Shown piece by piece: positions 8,103 through 15,327 of a DNA stretch of 64,000 nucleotides. Position 1 is the first letter of the stretch. Every line of letters starts with the position of its first letter. The notes beneath the pieces are model-generated. The model had not been told where the DNA came from, made no database searches, and was given only the letters and a program-made list of their open reading frames with translations. The stretch covers positions 2,659,480 to 2,723,479 of the forward strand of contig NZ_LMCU01000001.1 in NCBI RefSeq assembly GCF_001424905.1, read 5' to 3'. This DNA comes from Leifsonia sp. Root112D2 (GTDB lineage Bacteria; Actinomycetota; Actinomycetes; Actinomycetales; Microbacteriaceae). Both the position numbers and the translations under genes were made by a program.

Positions 8103-8753
8103 ATGTCGACCCGGAGCTTCGCAGACACCGAATTCATCGTGCGCACCATCGCGCAGACGGCCGTTGACAACGAGAAGGAGTTCGGTGAGCTGGATGCCGT
8201 CGTGGGCGACGGCGACTTCGGATTCTCTCTCGCACGCGGCTTCGAGATCGTGCTCGCGGACTGGGACGGTTATGACCGCGGCGACATCGGCACCTTTCTG
8301 CAGAAAATTGCCGTCGTCATCACGGGTCGCATCGGCGGAACCTCCGGTCCGATCTGGGGAACAGCGTTTCTGCGGGCGGCCGCCATTGCCAAGGGGCGAC
8401 AGGATCTGAGCGGCGACGATATGGTGGCGATCCTGCGCTCGGCGATGGACGGAATCAAGGCACGAGGGGGCGCGGAGCTCGGCGATAAAACGCTCCTGGA
8501 TGCCCTCGCACCGATGACGGAGACGATCGCGGCGGGCCTCGCCAAGGGGGACGGGGCTGACGCGATAGTCGCTGCCGCCGCGTCCACCGCGCGCGATGCC
8601 GCCGACGCGACAACAACGATGCAGGCGCGCCGGGGTCGTGCCGCGTATACGGGAGAACGCAGCATCGGCTCCCCGGATCCAGGCGCGGTCGCCGTCGCCG
8701 TCATCCTCGAACGACTCGCCTCGGAATGGACTGGACGCGATCAGACGACCTGA
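8103..8753 (+). CDS. dhaL: Dihydroxyacetone-kinase-type subunit DhaL (ADP/ATP-binding)
   Basis: 216-residue all-alpha nucleotide-binding subunit that works with DhaK to phosphorylate a small ketose. The Mg-binding aspartates are in LDAVVGDGDFG; the usual histidine of GDGDHG is Phe here. GGTSGPIWGT and the C-terminal GERSIGSPDPGA match the family. I chose ATG 8103 over GTG 8100 because AGGAG at 8093-8097 is then 5 nt away. No PTS phospho-donor gene (dhaM) is present beside it, so the kinase may use ATP directly, as do Citrobacter-type enzymes. The H-to-F change is a reason to suspect a substrate other than dihydroxyacetone, for example a tetrulose (inference). Confidence 0.88.
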   Translation: MSTRSFADTEFIVRTIAQTAVDNEKEFGELDAVVGDGDFGFSLARGFEIVLADWDGYDRGDIGTFLQKIAVVITGRIGGTSGPIWGTAFLRAAAIAKGRQDLSGDDMVAILRSAMDGIKARGGAELGDKTLLDALAPMTETIAAGLAKGDGADAIVAAAASTARDAADATTTMQARRGRAAYTGERSIGSPDPGAVAVAVILERLASEWTGRDQTT

Positions 8754-8818
8754 CGGGGCTGGCCCGCCATGGCAGATTCACCGCGCAGATGTGCGCCGAT
8801 GGACAAATGGAGAGAGAA

Positions 8819-9814
8819 ATGAAGAAGTTTGTCAATGACCCGTTGAAGTATGTTCCCGAGATGCTTGCCGGGATTGCGCTGGCCAATCCGGACACGCTCC
8901 GATATGTGCCCGAATACAACCTCATCATGCGCACCGATGCGCCGCGGGAGGACAAGGTCTCGATCATTCAGGGTTCCGGGTCCGGGCACGAACCGGCTCA
9001 CGTACTCACGGTGGGCAAGGGCATGCTCGACGGCGCCTGCCCGGGCGATGTCTTCGCCGCGCCGCCCATGGACTACGTCTACGAGACGACGAAGCTGTTG
9101 GCGTCGCCGAAAGGCGTACTCCTGCTGGTGAACAACTACACCGGAGACCGTATGGCTTTCGACATGGCGCAGGAGATGAGTCTTGCGGACGGGGTGAAGG
9201 TGAAGACACTCTTCATCGATGACGACGTCTCGGTCAAAGACTCCACGTATACGGTTGGCCGCCGCGGGGTCGCCGGCAACTTCTTCGTGATGAAGGCCGT
9301 CGGTGCCGCGTCCGAAGCGGGGGCCGAACTCGAGGAGATCGTTCGCATCGGCGAGAAGGTCAATTCCGTCACGCGCACCATGGGGCTGGCCCTCACGGCG
9401 TGCACGCCGCCCGCCAAGGGCTCGCCACTCTTCGAGCTCGGCGAGGACGAGATCGAGATCGGTGTCGGCATCCATGGGGAGCCTGGCCGGCGGCGCGCAC
9501 GGATGGCGCCGGCCGATGAACTTCTCGATGAGCTCCTCGATCCTGTCGTGGCGGATCTGCCATTCGAGAGCGGTGATCGGGTTGCGCTCATGATCAACGG
9601 TTTGGGGGGAACGCCGATCAGCGAGCTTTACATCCTCTACGGACGCGCACACCAGCTGCTCACCGAGCGTGGCATCACGGTCGCTCGCAGCTACGTCGGA
9701 GAATACTGTACATCGCTCGACATGGCTGGGGCGTCCCTCACCCTCGTTCGACTCGACGACGAGATCGACGGGCTTCTTGCCGCCCCCGCGGAGATCGGAG
9801 CACGCATCTTCTGA
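8819..9814 (+). CDS. dhaK: Dihydroxyacetone-kinase-type subunit DhaK (substrate-binding)
   Basis: 331 residues. DhaK binds the ketose covalently through a histidine as a hemiaminal. That histidine is present in GVGIHGEPG near residue 220, and the phosphate/substrate loop GSGSGHEPAH is near residue 55. Further family segments are NNYTGDRMAFDMA and GLGGTPISELY. Start: ATG 8819 directly after GGAGAGAG; the open frame upstream is not supported. There is a 65-bp gap to dhaL. Canonical operons run K-L-M; here the order is L then K, with aldolase and phosphatase first. Last gene of the operon; ppgK converges from the other strand 8 bp later. Confidence 0.92.
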   Translation: MKKFVNDPLKYVPEMLAGIALANPDTLRYVPEYNLIMRTDAPREDKVSIIQGSGSGHEPAHVLTVGKGMLDGACPGDVFAAPPMDYVYETTKLLASPKGVLLLVNNYTGDRMAFDMAQEMSLADGVKVKTLFIDDDVSVKDSTYTVGRRGVAGNFFVMKAVGAASEAGAELEEIVRIGEKVNSVTRTMGLALTACTPPAKGSPLFELGEDEIEIGVGIHGEPGRRRARMAPADELLDELLDPVVADLPFESGDRVALMINGLGGTPISELYILYGRAHQLLTERGITVARSYVGEYCTSLDMAGASLTLVRLDDEIDGLLAAPAEIGARIF

Positions 9815-9822
9815 GGGTCTGC

Positions 9823-10620
9823 TCAGGCGCGCTGTCTCAGGTGCCCGCCCTTGCCACGCAGCGGCGCGTCATTGGCCGCGAGCGAGGCGGCACCCAGAAT
9901 ACCGGCGTTGTTGCGCAGCACCGCGGGCAGGATAGGCGTCTGCAGGTGCAGCAGCGGCAGGAACTCGTCCGCGTTCTTCGACACGCCGCCACCCACGATG
10001 AACAGATCGGGGGAGAGCAGCTTCTCGAGCTCCGTGTAGTACTTCTGCAGCCGGCCGGCCCACTTCTCCCAGCTCAGGTCGTCGCGCTCCTTGGCCGAGT
10101 ATGCGGCCTTGCTCTCGGCGTCGTGGCCGTCGAGCTCGATGTGACCGAGTTCGACATTGGGAACGAGCAACCCGTTGTACAGCAGCGCCGTGCCGATACC
10201 GGTGCCGAGCGTCGTCACGAGCACGACGCCGGGCTGGTTCGCTGCCGCGCCGAAGCGAGCCTCGGCGAAGCCCGCTGCATCCGCATCGTTCACGAACTGG
10301 ATATCGACGCCGAGGGCCTTCTCGAACAGGGACTCGGCCTCGAGCCCTATCCACTTCTTCGAGACGTTCGCCGCCGACATGGTGCGCCCGTTGCGCACGA
10401 CGGCGGGGAAGCAGACACCGACGGGAACGTCCTTCGCGATGCCAGAGAGGGTGGTGAGGATCTCCTTGGTGACCTCCACGATGTCGTCGGGCTTGCCCCC
10501 GTCGGGTGTCGCGATCTTGACCCGGTCGCTGAGCAGTTCACCCGTGTCGAGGTCGACAACGGCTCCCTTGATTCCGGTTCCGCCGATGTCAATGCCGATG
10601 GCCGTCGTCTTCGAAGTCAT
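9823..10620 (-). CDS. ppgK: Polyphosphate glucokinase (ROK family)
   Basis: Phosphorylates glucose to glucose-6-phosphate with polyphosphate (and usually ATP). 265 residues, the standard actinobacterial length. Motifs: phosphate-1 IGIDIGGTGIKGAVVD at the N-terminus, catalytic aspartate in NDADAAGFAEA, phosphate-2 TLGTGIGTALL, and the sugar-binding ELGHIELDGHDAE. The polyphosphate-binding basic helix region is near WAGRLQKYYTELEKL. ATG 10620 has TAGATT (10632-10627 on this strand) exactly 6 nt upstream and no Shine-Dalgarno, so the transcript is probably leaderless. Monocistronic, convergent with the dhaK operon. Confidence 0.94.
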   Translation of the reverse strand: MTSKTTAIGIDIGGTGIKGAVVDLDTGELLSDRVKIATPDGGKPDDIVEVTKEILTTLSGIAKDVPVGVCFPAVVRNGRTMSAANVSKKWIGLEAESLFEKALGVDIQFVNDADAAGFAEARFGAAANQPGVVLVTTLGTGIGTALLYNGLLVPNVELGHIELDGHDAESKAAYSAKERDDLSWEKWAGRLQKYYTELEKLLSPDLFIVGGGVSKNADEFLPLLHLQTPILPAVLRNNAGILGAASLAANDAPLRGKGGHLRQRA

Positions 10621-10657
10621 GCCACAAATCTATCGTCTTGCGACAGATCTCATTGCT

Positions 10658-11524
10658 TTACGCCAGCGTGAGCACGTCCGCGCCGCGCTCGGTCACCACG
10701 AGCGTGTGTTCGAACTGTGCAGTGATCGACTTGTCGCGGGTCGTGACCGTCCAGCCATCCGGCCACATGTCCCACTCGTGCGTGCCTAGGGTGAGCATCG
10801 GCTCGATGGTGAAAACCATTCCCGGTTGCATCTTGGTGTCGTACAGCGGCGCCGAGTCGTAGTGCGGAATGATGAGCCCCGAATGGAACGCCTCGCCCAC
10901 GCCGTGCCCGGTGAAGTCGCGCACCACGCCGTAGCCGAAGCGTTTGGCATAGGACTCGATGGCGCGGCCGATCACGTTGACCTGGCGGCCGGGCGCCACG
11001 GCCTTGATGCCGCGGTTCATCGCCTCGCGCGTGCGTTCGACAAGCTGCGTCACCTCGTCGGATGCCTGGCCCACGATGAAGGTCTGGTTGCTGTCTCCGT
11101 GCACCCCGTTCTTAAACGCGGTGATGTCGATGTTCACGATGTCGCCGTTCTCGAGAACGGTGTCGTCGGGAATGCCGTGGCAGATCACCTCGTTCACGGA
11201 ACTGCACAGCGACTTCGTGAAGCCGCGGTAGCCGAGCGTGGAAGGGTATGCGCCCTGGGAGACCAGATAATCGTGACCGATGGCATCCAGCTCATCCGTG
11301 GTGATTCCGGCGACGGCGGCCTGGCCGACGAGTTCGATCGCGCGTGCGGCGATGCGGCCGGACTCGCGAATGAGCTCGATGCGCTCGCTCGTGTACACAT
11401 CGCTGCCCAGAAACGGCGAGGGGCCGGGCTTGCCGACGTACTCGGGCCGGGCAATGGATGACGGAACCGAGCGCATCGGCGAGAGGCGGCCGGCGACAAG
11501 GTGACCGGAAGAATCCTTGGGCAT
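10658..11524 (-). CDS. map: Methionine aminopeptidase type I
   Basis: Removes the initiator methionine from nascent proteins. 288 residues from ATG 11524 (MPKDSSGHL). The N-terminal 40 residues hold the SH3-binding-like extension (PxxRPEYVGKPGP) typical of actinobacterial type Ic enzymes. Metal ligands: NIDITAFKNGVHGDSNQTF (two aspartates), a histidine in DFTGHGVGEAFHSG, the glutamate of FTIEPMLTLG, and the final glutamate in TAQFEHT. An upstream in-frame ATG at 11557 is rejected because it would run into the divergent gene's promoter. Divergent from the SPOR-like gene with only 12 bp between the start codons. Confidence 0.95.
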   Translation of the reverse strand: MPKDSSGHLVAGRLSPMRSVPSSIARPEYVGKPGPSPFLGSDVYTSERIELIRESGRIAARAIELVGQAAVAGITTDELDAIGHDYLVSQGAYPSTLGYRGFTKSLCSSVNEVICHGIPDDTVLENGDIVNIDITAFKNGVHGDSNQTFIVGQASDEVTQLVERTREAMNRGIKAVAPGRQVNVIGRAIESYAKRFGYGVVRDFTGHGVGEAFHSGLIIPHYDSAPLYDTKMQPGMVFTIEPMLTLGTHEWDMWPDGWTVTTRDKSITAQFEHTLVVTERGADVLTLA

Positions 11525-11536
11525 AGGATCAAGCTT

Positions 11537-11725
11537 ATGGCCGAGGACATCGAACACGAGTACTGGTACAACGCCAAGACCGGCGCGGTCGAGCAGGGCT
11601 TCCAGTCACCCGCACAGGACCGCATCGGTCCGTTTGCGACGCACGAGGAGGCGTCTCACGCGCTCGACAAGCTGCGTGAGAACAGCGCCAAGTGGGCCGA
11701 GGAAGAGGCAGCGGAGGACCGCTAG
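11537..11725 (+). CDS. Small SPOR-like conserved protein
   Basis: 62 residues, MAEDIEHEYWYNAKTGAVEQG..., acidic and soluble. Short proteins of this kind next to map are common in Microbacteriaceae and are annotated as SPOR-domain proteins because of the pattern YN...TG.VE.G...R.GPF.T.EEA..AL. Function unknown. ATG 11537 is preceded by TAGGAT (11524-11529) at 7 nt, and those bases touch the first base of the map start codon. map and this gene must therefore share a compact divergent promoter and both are probably leaderless. Confidence 0.75.
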   Translation: MAEDIEHEYWYNAKTGAVEQGFQSPAQDRIGPFATHEEASHALDKLRENSAKWAEEEAAEDR

Positions 11726-11852
11726 CGTCACATTCGGGGTGCCTTCACACCTTCGGCTGCTATCGTGCAGGGGCTGGCATCTCGTCGGCACTTCAGGGAA
11801 GACATCTCGTCGATCGCAGGGCCCTTCATGGCCCCGCACACACCCGTCTCCT

Positions 11853-11869
11853 CTCTGAGTCACTCAGAG
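11853..11869. promoter_or_regulatory. 17-bp perfect palindrome over the DUF1611 ribosome site
   Basis: CTCTGAGT-C-ACTCAGAG: 8-bp arms with a one-base centre. The right arm includes the AGAGG of the Shine-Dalgarno (AGAGGAG 11866-11872) for ATG 11877. It could be a repressor operator, or a hairpin that hides the ribosome site. No other copy was noticed in the window. The rest of the 150-bp gap (11726-11852) has no clear promoter hexamers. Confidence 0.6.
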
Positions 11870-11876
11870 GAGCATC

Positions 11877-13010
11877 ATGTCCCCGTTCGTGTCCGATTCC
11901 GACTTCGCCACCGTGTCCCTCCCGCTCGGCACCTCCGCCGTGATCTATTGCGAGGGCCAATTCGGCAAGCAGGATGGCAAGACGGCCAACGGCCTGGTGC
12001 GCTACTCCGAGAAATACACCATCCTCAGCGTGATCGACAGCGAGCAGGCAGGGGCGGATGCCGGCATGGTGCTTGACGGCGTCACCAACGGCATTCCGGT
12101 GCACGCGAATCTGGCCGAGTCCATCGCCCATGCTTCTCACATGCCCGATTACCTCATCTTCGGCATGGCCCCCTCAACAGGGTTGCTCTCGCCGACACAG
12201 CGTATGGCGCTCCTCGACGGCATCGCCCGAGGCATGCACATCGTCAACGGCCTGCATGAGTTTCTGAACGACGACGCCGAGTTCGTAGCCGCCAGTATCC
12301 TGGCCGGCGTGACCATGACGGACATCCGTCGCCCCAAAGACAAGAAGGACCTCAAACAGTTCTCGGGTCGCATCTTCGACGTCGACTGCCCGCGCATCGC
12401 CGTGCTGGGTACCGACGGTGCTATAGGAAAGCGCACCACGACGACGTTGCTGGTGCAGGCACTCAACGCGCGAGGCATCAAGGCGGTCATGGTCGGCACC
12501 GGCCAGACCGCATTGATTCAGGGCGCAAAGTACGGTGTGGCACTCGACGCTCTCGTTCCGCAGTTCTGTTCAGGAGAGGTCGAGGCACAGGTGGTGGCGG
12601 CCTACGAGATCGAGAACCCCGATGTGATTGTCGTGGAGGGCCAGGGCGCGCTCAGTCATCCCGCTTACCTCACCTCCGCCTACATTCTGCGAGGCAGCCG
12701 CCCACAGGCGGTCATCGTGCAGCACGCGCCCAAGCGCGAGTCTCTCGGCGACTTTCCCATGCTGAGCATGCCGACCGTGGCCAGCGAGGTGAAGCTCATC
12801 GAAACCTTCGCCGACACCAAGGTGATAGGCATCACGGTCAATCACGAGAATATGAACGATGCCGAGATCAGCGTGGCCATCGACAACATCGAACTCGAGC
12901 TCGGCCTGCCTGCCACCGATCCGCTGACCCGCCCCATTGATCTACTGGTCGACATGGTTCTTGCGGCCTTTCCCGCGCTTCAGAAGACTCCGGTCCCGAG
13001 CGGTCGGTGA
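11877..13010 (+). CDS. DUF1611 family protein (DgcN-like, P-loop)
   Basis: 377 residues: an N-terminal Rossmann-like half (residues 1-150) and a C-terminal P-loop half with the nucleotide motif GTDGAIGKRTTT near residue 180 and VVEGQGALSHPAYLTSA near 250. The characterised family members are D-glutamate N-acetyltransferases (DgcN) in marine proteobacteria, often paired with a dehydrogenase (DgcA). Actinobacterial members are often found near dipeptide epimerases. Neither partner is here, so substrate and reaction are open. D-glutamate or a cell-wall dipeptide is the reasonable guess. Start ATG 11877 with AGAGGAG upstream. Convergent with panB, 28 bp apart. Confidence 0.8.
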   Translation: MSPFVSDSDFATVSLPLGTSAVIYCEGQFGKQDGKTANGLVRYSEKYTILSVIDSEQAGADAGMVLDGVTNGIPVHANLAESIAHASHMPDYLIFGMAPSTGLLSPTQRMALLDGIARGMHIVNGLHEFLNDDAEFVAASILAGVTMTDIRRPKDKKDLKQFSGRIFDVDCPRIAVLGTDGAIGKRTTTTLLVQALNARGIKAVMVGTGQTALIQGAKYGVALDALVPQFCSGEVEAQVVAAYEIENPDVIVVEGQGALSHPAYLTSAYILRGSRPQAVIVQHAPKRESLGDFPMLSMPTVASEVKLIETFADTKVIGITVNHENMNDAEISVAIDNIELELGLPATDPLTRPIDLLVDMVLAAFPALQKTPVPSGR

Positions 13011-13038
13011 CCGGAACCGCCACGACTCTGTCGGGGCG

Positions 13039-13872
13039 CTATTCGTAGTTGTGCTCGGCCGACGGGTACTGTCCGCCCTCGACGTCGGCCTTGTATCGCG
13101 CCGCGGCGTCGCCCAGGATGGCCTTCAGGTCGGCGTACTGGCGCACGAACTTGGGGATACGACCGGTGGAGAACCCCGCCCAGTCGGTCCACACGAGAAG
13201 CTGTCCGTCGACATCCGGTCCGGCTCCAACGCCGATGGTAGGGATGCGCAGTTCCTTCGTGACGACGGCGGCGCTGGTGGCCGGCACCATCTCGAGAACC
13301 ACGGCGAATGCCCCCGCATCCTCAACCGCGTGAGCATCCGCAAGAAGCTGCTCCATCCCCTCGCCGCGTCCCTGAATGAGATGGCCCCCGAGACCGTGCT
13401 CGCTCTGCGGGGTGAAGCCGATGTGCGCCATCACGGGAATGCCGGCGTCGACGATGCGGCGAATCTGTTTGGCGCTGCGCACCCCGCCCTCCAGCTTCAC
13501 GGCGTGCGCACCGGTCTCCTTCATGAAACGCACCGCGGTGTGTAGCGCCTCGAGCTGGCCGGCCTCGTAGGAACCGAACGGCATGTCGGCGACCACGAAG
13601 GCCCGGGTGACGGCGCCGGCCACGGCGCGCGTCAGCGGAATGAGGTCGTCAACCGTCACCGGCAGCGTCGTGTCGTAGCCGAGCACATTGTTGCCCGCGG
13701 AATCGCCGACGAGAAGAAAATCGATGCCTGCGGTATCGAAGATCTGGGCGCTGAGCATGTCGTAGCTCGTCAGGCCGGTGATCTTGATGCCCTGCTCTTT
13801 GGCGGACTGAAAATGCCGCGTGCGCACGCGCTTCAGGTTCGGTAGCGAGATGGGATTCGACTGCTCTGCCAT
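13039..13872 (-). CDS. panB: 3-methyl-2-oxobutanoate hydroxymethyltransferase
   Basis: First committed step of pantothenate synthesis: transfers a hydroxymethyl group from methylene-THF to alpha-ketoisovalerate to give ketopantoate. 277 residues. Mg-binding aspartate segments LLVGDSAGNNVLGY and VVADMPFGSYE, the substrate lysine in AVKLEGG, and the catalytic glutamate in VVLEMVPA are visible. ATG 13872 (MAEQSNP) is chosen over GTG 13878 because TAGACT lies exactly 6 nt upstream of it, which fits a leaderless mRNA. No other pan gene is adjacent. Confidence 0.95.
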   Translation of the reverse strand: MAEQSNPISLPNLKRVRTRHFQSAKEQGIKITGLTSYDMLSAQIFDTAGIDFLLVGDSAGNNVLGYDTTLPVTVDDLIPLTRAVAGAVTRAFVVADMPFGSYEAGQLEALHTAVRFMKETGAHAVKLEGGVRSAKQIRRIVDAGIPVMAHIGFTPQSEHGLGGHLIQGRGEGMEQLLADAHAVEDAGAFAVVLEMVPATSAAVVTKELRIPTIGVGAGPDVDGQLLVWTDWAGFSTGRIPKFVRQYADLKAILGDAAARYKADVEGGQYPSAEHNYE

Positions 13873-13962
13873 GCGCACAGTCTAAGGCGCCCGCAACGGC
13901 GCTTGGAGACGAGGAAAATCGGTCGAAAACCAGTAGCCTAGGGACAACACGAAAGGGGAACG

Positions 13963-15303
13963 ATGGACAAGCAGCGCGACTTTGTTCTTCGCACCATTGA
14001 GGAACGCGGCGTCAAGTTCGTGCGGCTCTGGTTCACCGACGTGATAGGTACGCTCAAGTCCGTGGCGATAGCGCCTGCCGAGGTCGAGGGTGCGTTCGCC
14101 GAAGGAGTGGGAATCGACGGTTCCGCCGTCGAGGGTCTCACCCGGTCGTTCGAGGCCGATGTGCTGCTGCATCCGGATCCTGCGACGTTCCAGATTCTGC
14201 CGTGGCGCGGCGAGATCGACCCGACAGCGCGCATGTTCTGCGACATCACCACGCCCGACGGTGAGCCCGCCGTGGCCGATCCGCGCAATGTGCTCAAGCG
14301 CACGCTCGAGAAGGCGGCGGAACGCGGATTCACCTGCTACACGCATCCGGAGATCGAGTTCTATCTGCTGAAGTCGTCGGTGCTCGACGCGGACGGCCAG
14401 CCCACCCCCGTCGACTCGGCCGGATATTTCGATAATGTGCCCGGTGGCACGGCGCACGACTTTCGCCGCCGCTCGGTGCGCATGCTGGAAGACCTGGGCA
14501 TCTCTGTCGAGTTCAGCCACCACGAAAGCGGGCCAGGCCAGAACGAGATCGACCTGCGGTACGCGGATGCACTGACGACGGCCGACAACATCATGACGTT
14601 CCGCACGGTGGTCAAAGAGGTGGCGATCGAGCAGGGCGTCTACGCCACGTTCATGCCCAAGCCGCTCTCCGGCCAGCCCGGCAGCGGGATGCACACGCAC
14701 CTGTCGCTCTTCGAGGGCGATCAGAACGCCTTCTTCGAGGCGGGCGCGCAGTACCAGCTCTCCAAGATCGGCCGGCAGTTCATTGCGGGGCTGCTCAAGC
14801 ACGCCCCCGAGATCACCGCCGTCACCAACCAGTTCGTCAACTCGTACAAGCGGCTGTGGGGCGGAGACGAGGCCCCGAGCTTCGTGTGCTGGGGTCACAA
14901 CAATCGCTCGGCGCTCGTGCGGGTGCCGCTGTACAAGCCCAGCAAGGGGCAGAGCTCACGGGTGGAGTATCGCGCGCTGGACTCGGCGGCGAACCCCTAC
15001 CTGTCGTTCTCGCTCATGCTCGCCGCAGGGCTCAAGGGCATCGAGGAGGGCTACGAGCTTCCGCCGGAGGCAGAGAACAATGTGTGGGCGCTCAGCGACG
15101 CGGAACGCCGCGCGCTCGGCTACAGCCAGTTGCCGGCGAGCCTCGATCATGCGATCTCGCTCATGGAGGGCTCCGAACTCGTGGCGGAGACCCTCGGTGA
15201 GCAGGTGTTCAACTTCGTGCTGCTCAACAAGCGTCAGGATTGGCACGACTACCGGGACCAGGTGACACCGTTCGAGTTGCGATCCAACCTCCGCATGCTG
15301 TGA
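13963..15303 (+). CDS. glnA2: Glutamine synthetase type I, GlnA2 form
   Basis: 446 residues, the exact length of Mycobacterium tuberculosis GlnA2. Fold motifs: VGIDGSAVEGL at the N-terminal beta-grasp, metal-binding glutamates in HPEIEFYLL and HHESGPGQNEIDLRY, ATP/glutamate segment KPLSGQPGSGMHTHLS, and NNRSALVRVP. It synthesises glutamine or a related gamma-glutamyl amide; some GlnA2-type enzymes in actinobacteria are thought to act on other amines, which sequence alone cannot decide. AAAGGGGAA lies before ATG 13963. glnE follows after 24 bp, so co-transcription is likely. This order matches the M. tuberculosis glnA2-glnE block. Confidence 0.93.
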   Translation: MDKQRDFVLRTIEERGVKFVRLWFTDVIGTLKSVAIAPAEVEGAFAEGVGIDGSAVEGLTRSFEADVLLHPDPATFQILPWRGEIDPTARMFCDITTPDGEPAVADPRNVLKRTLEKAAERGFTCYTHPEIEFYLLKSSVLDADGQPTPVDSAGYFDNVPGGTAHDFRRRSVRMLEDLGISVEFSHHESGPGQNEIDLRYADALTTADNIMTFRTVVKEVAIEQGVYATFMPKPLSGQPGSGMHTHLSLFEGDQNAFFEAGAQYQLSKIGRQFIAGLLKHAPEITAVTNQFVNSYKRLWGGDEAPSFVCWGHNNRSALVRVPLYKPSKGQSSRVEYRALDSAANPYLSFSLMLAAGLKGIEEGYELPPEAENNVWALSDAERRALGYSQLPASLDHAISLMEGSELVAETLGEQVFNFVLLNKRQDWHDYRDQVTPFELRSNLRML

Positions 15304-15327
15304 CGCGCCGCGACCGCACCCTTACTC

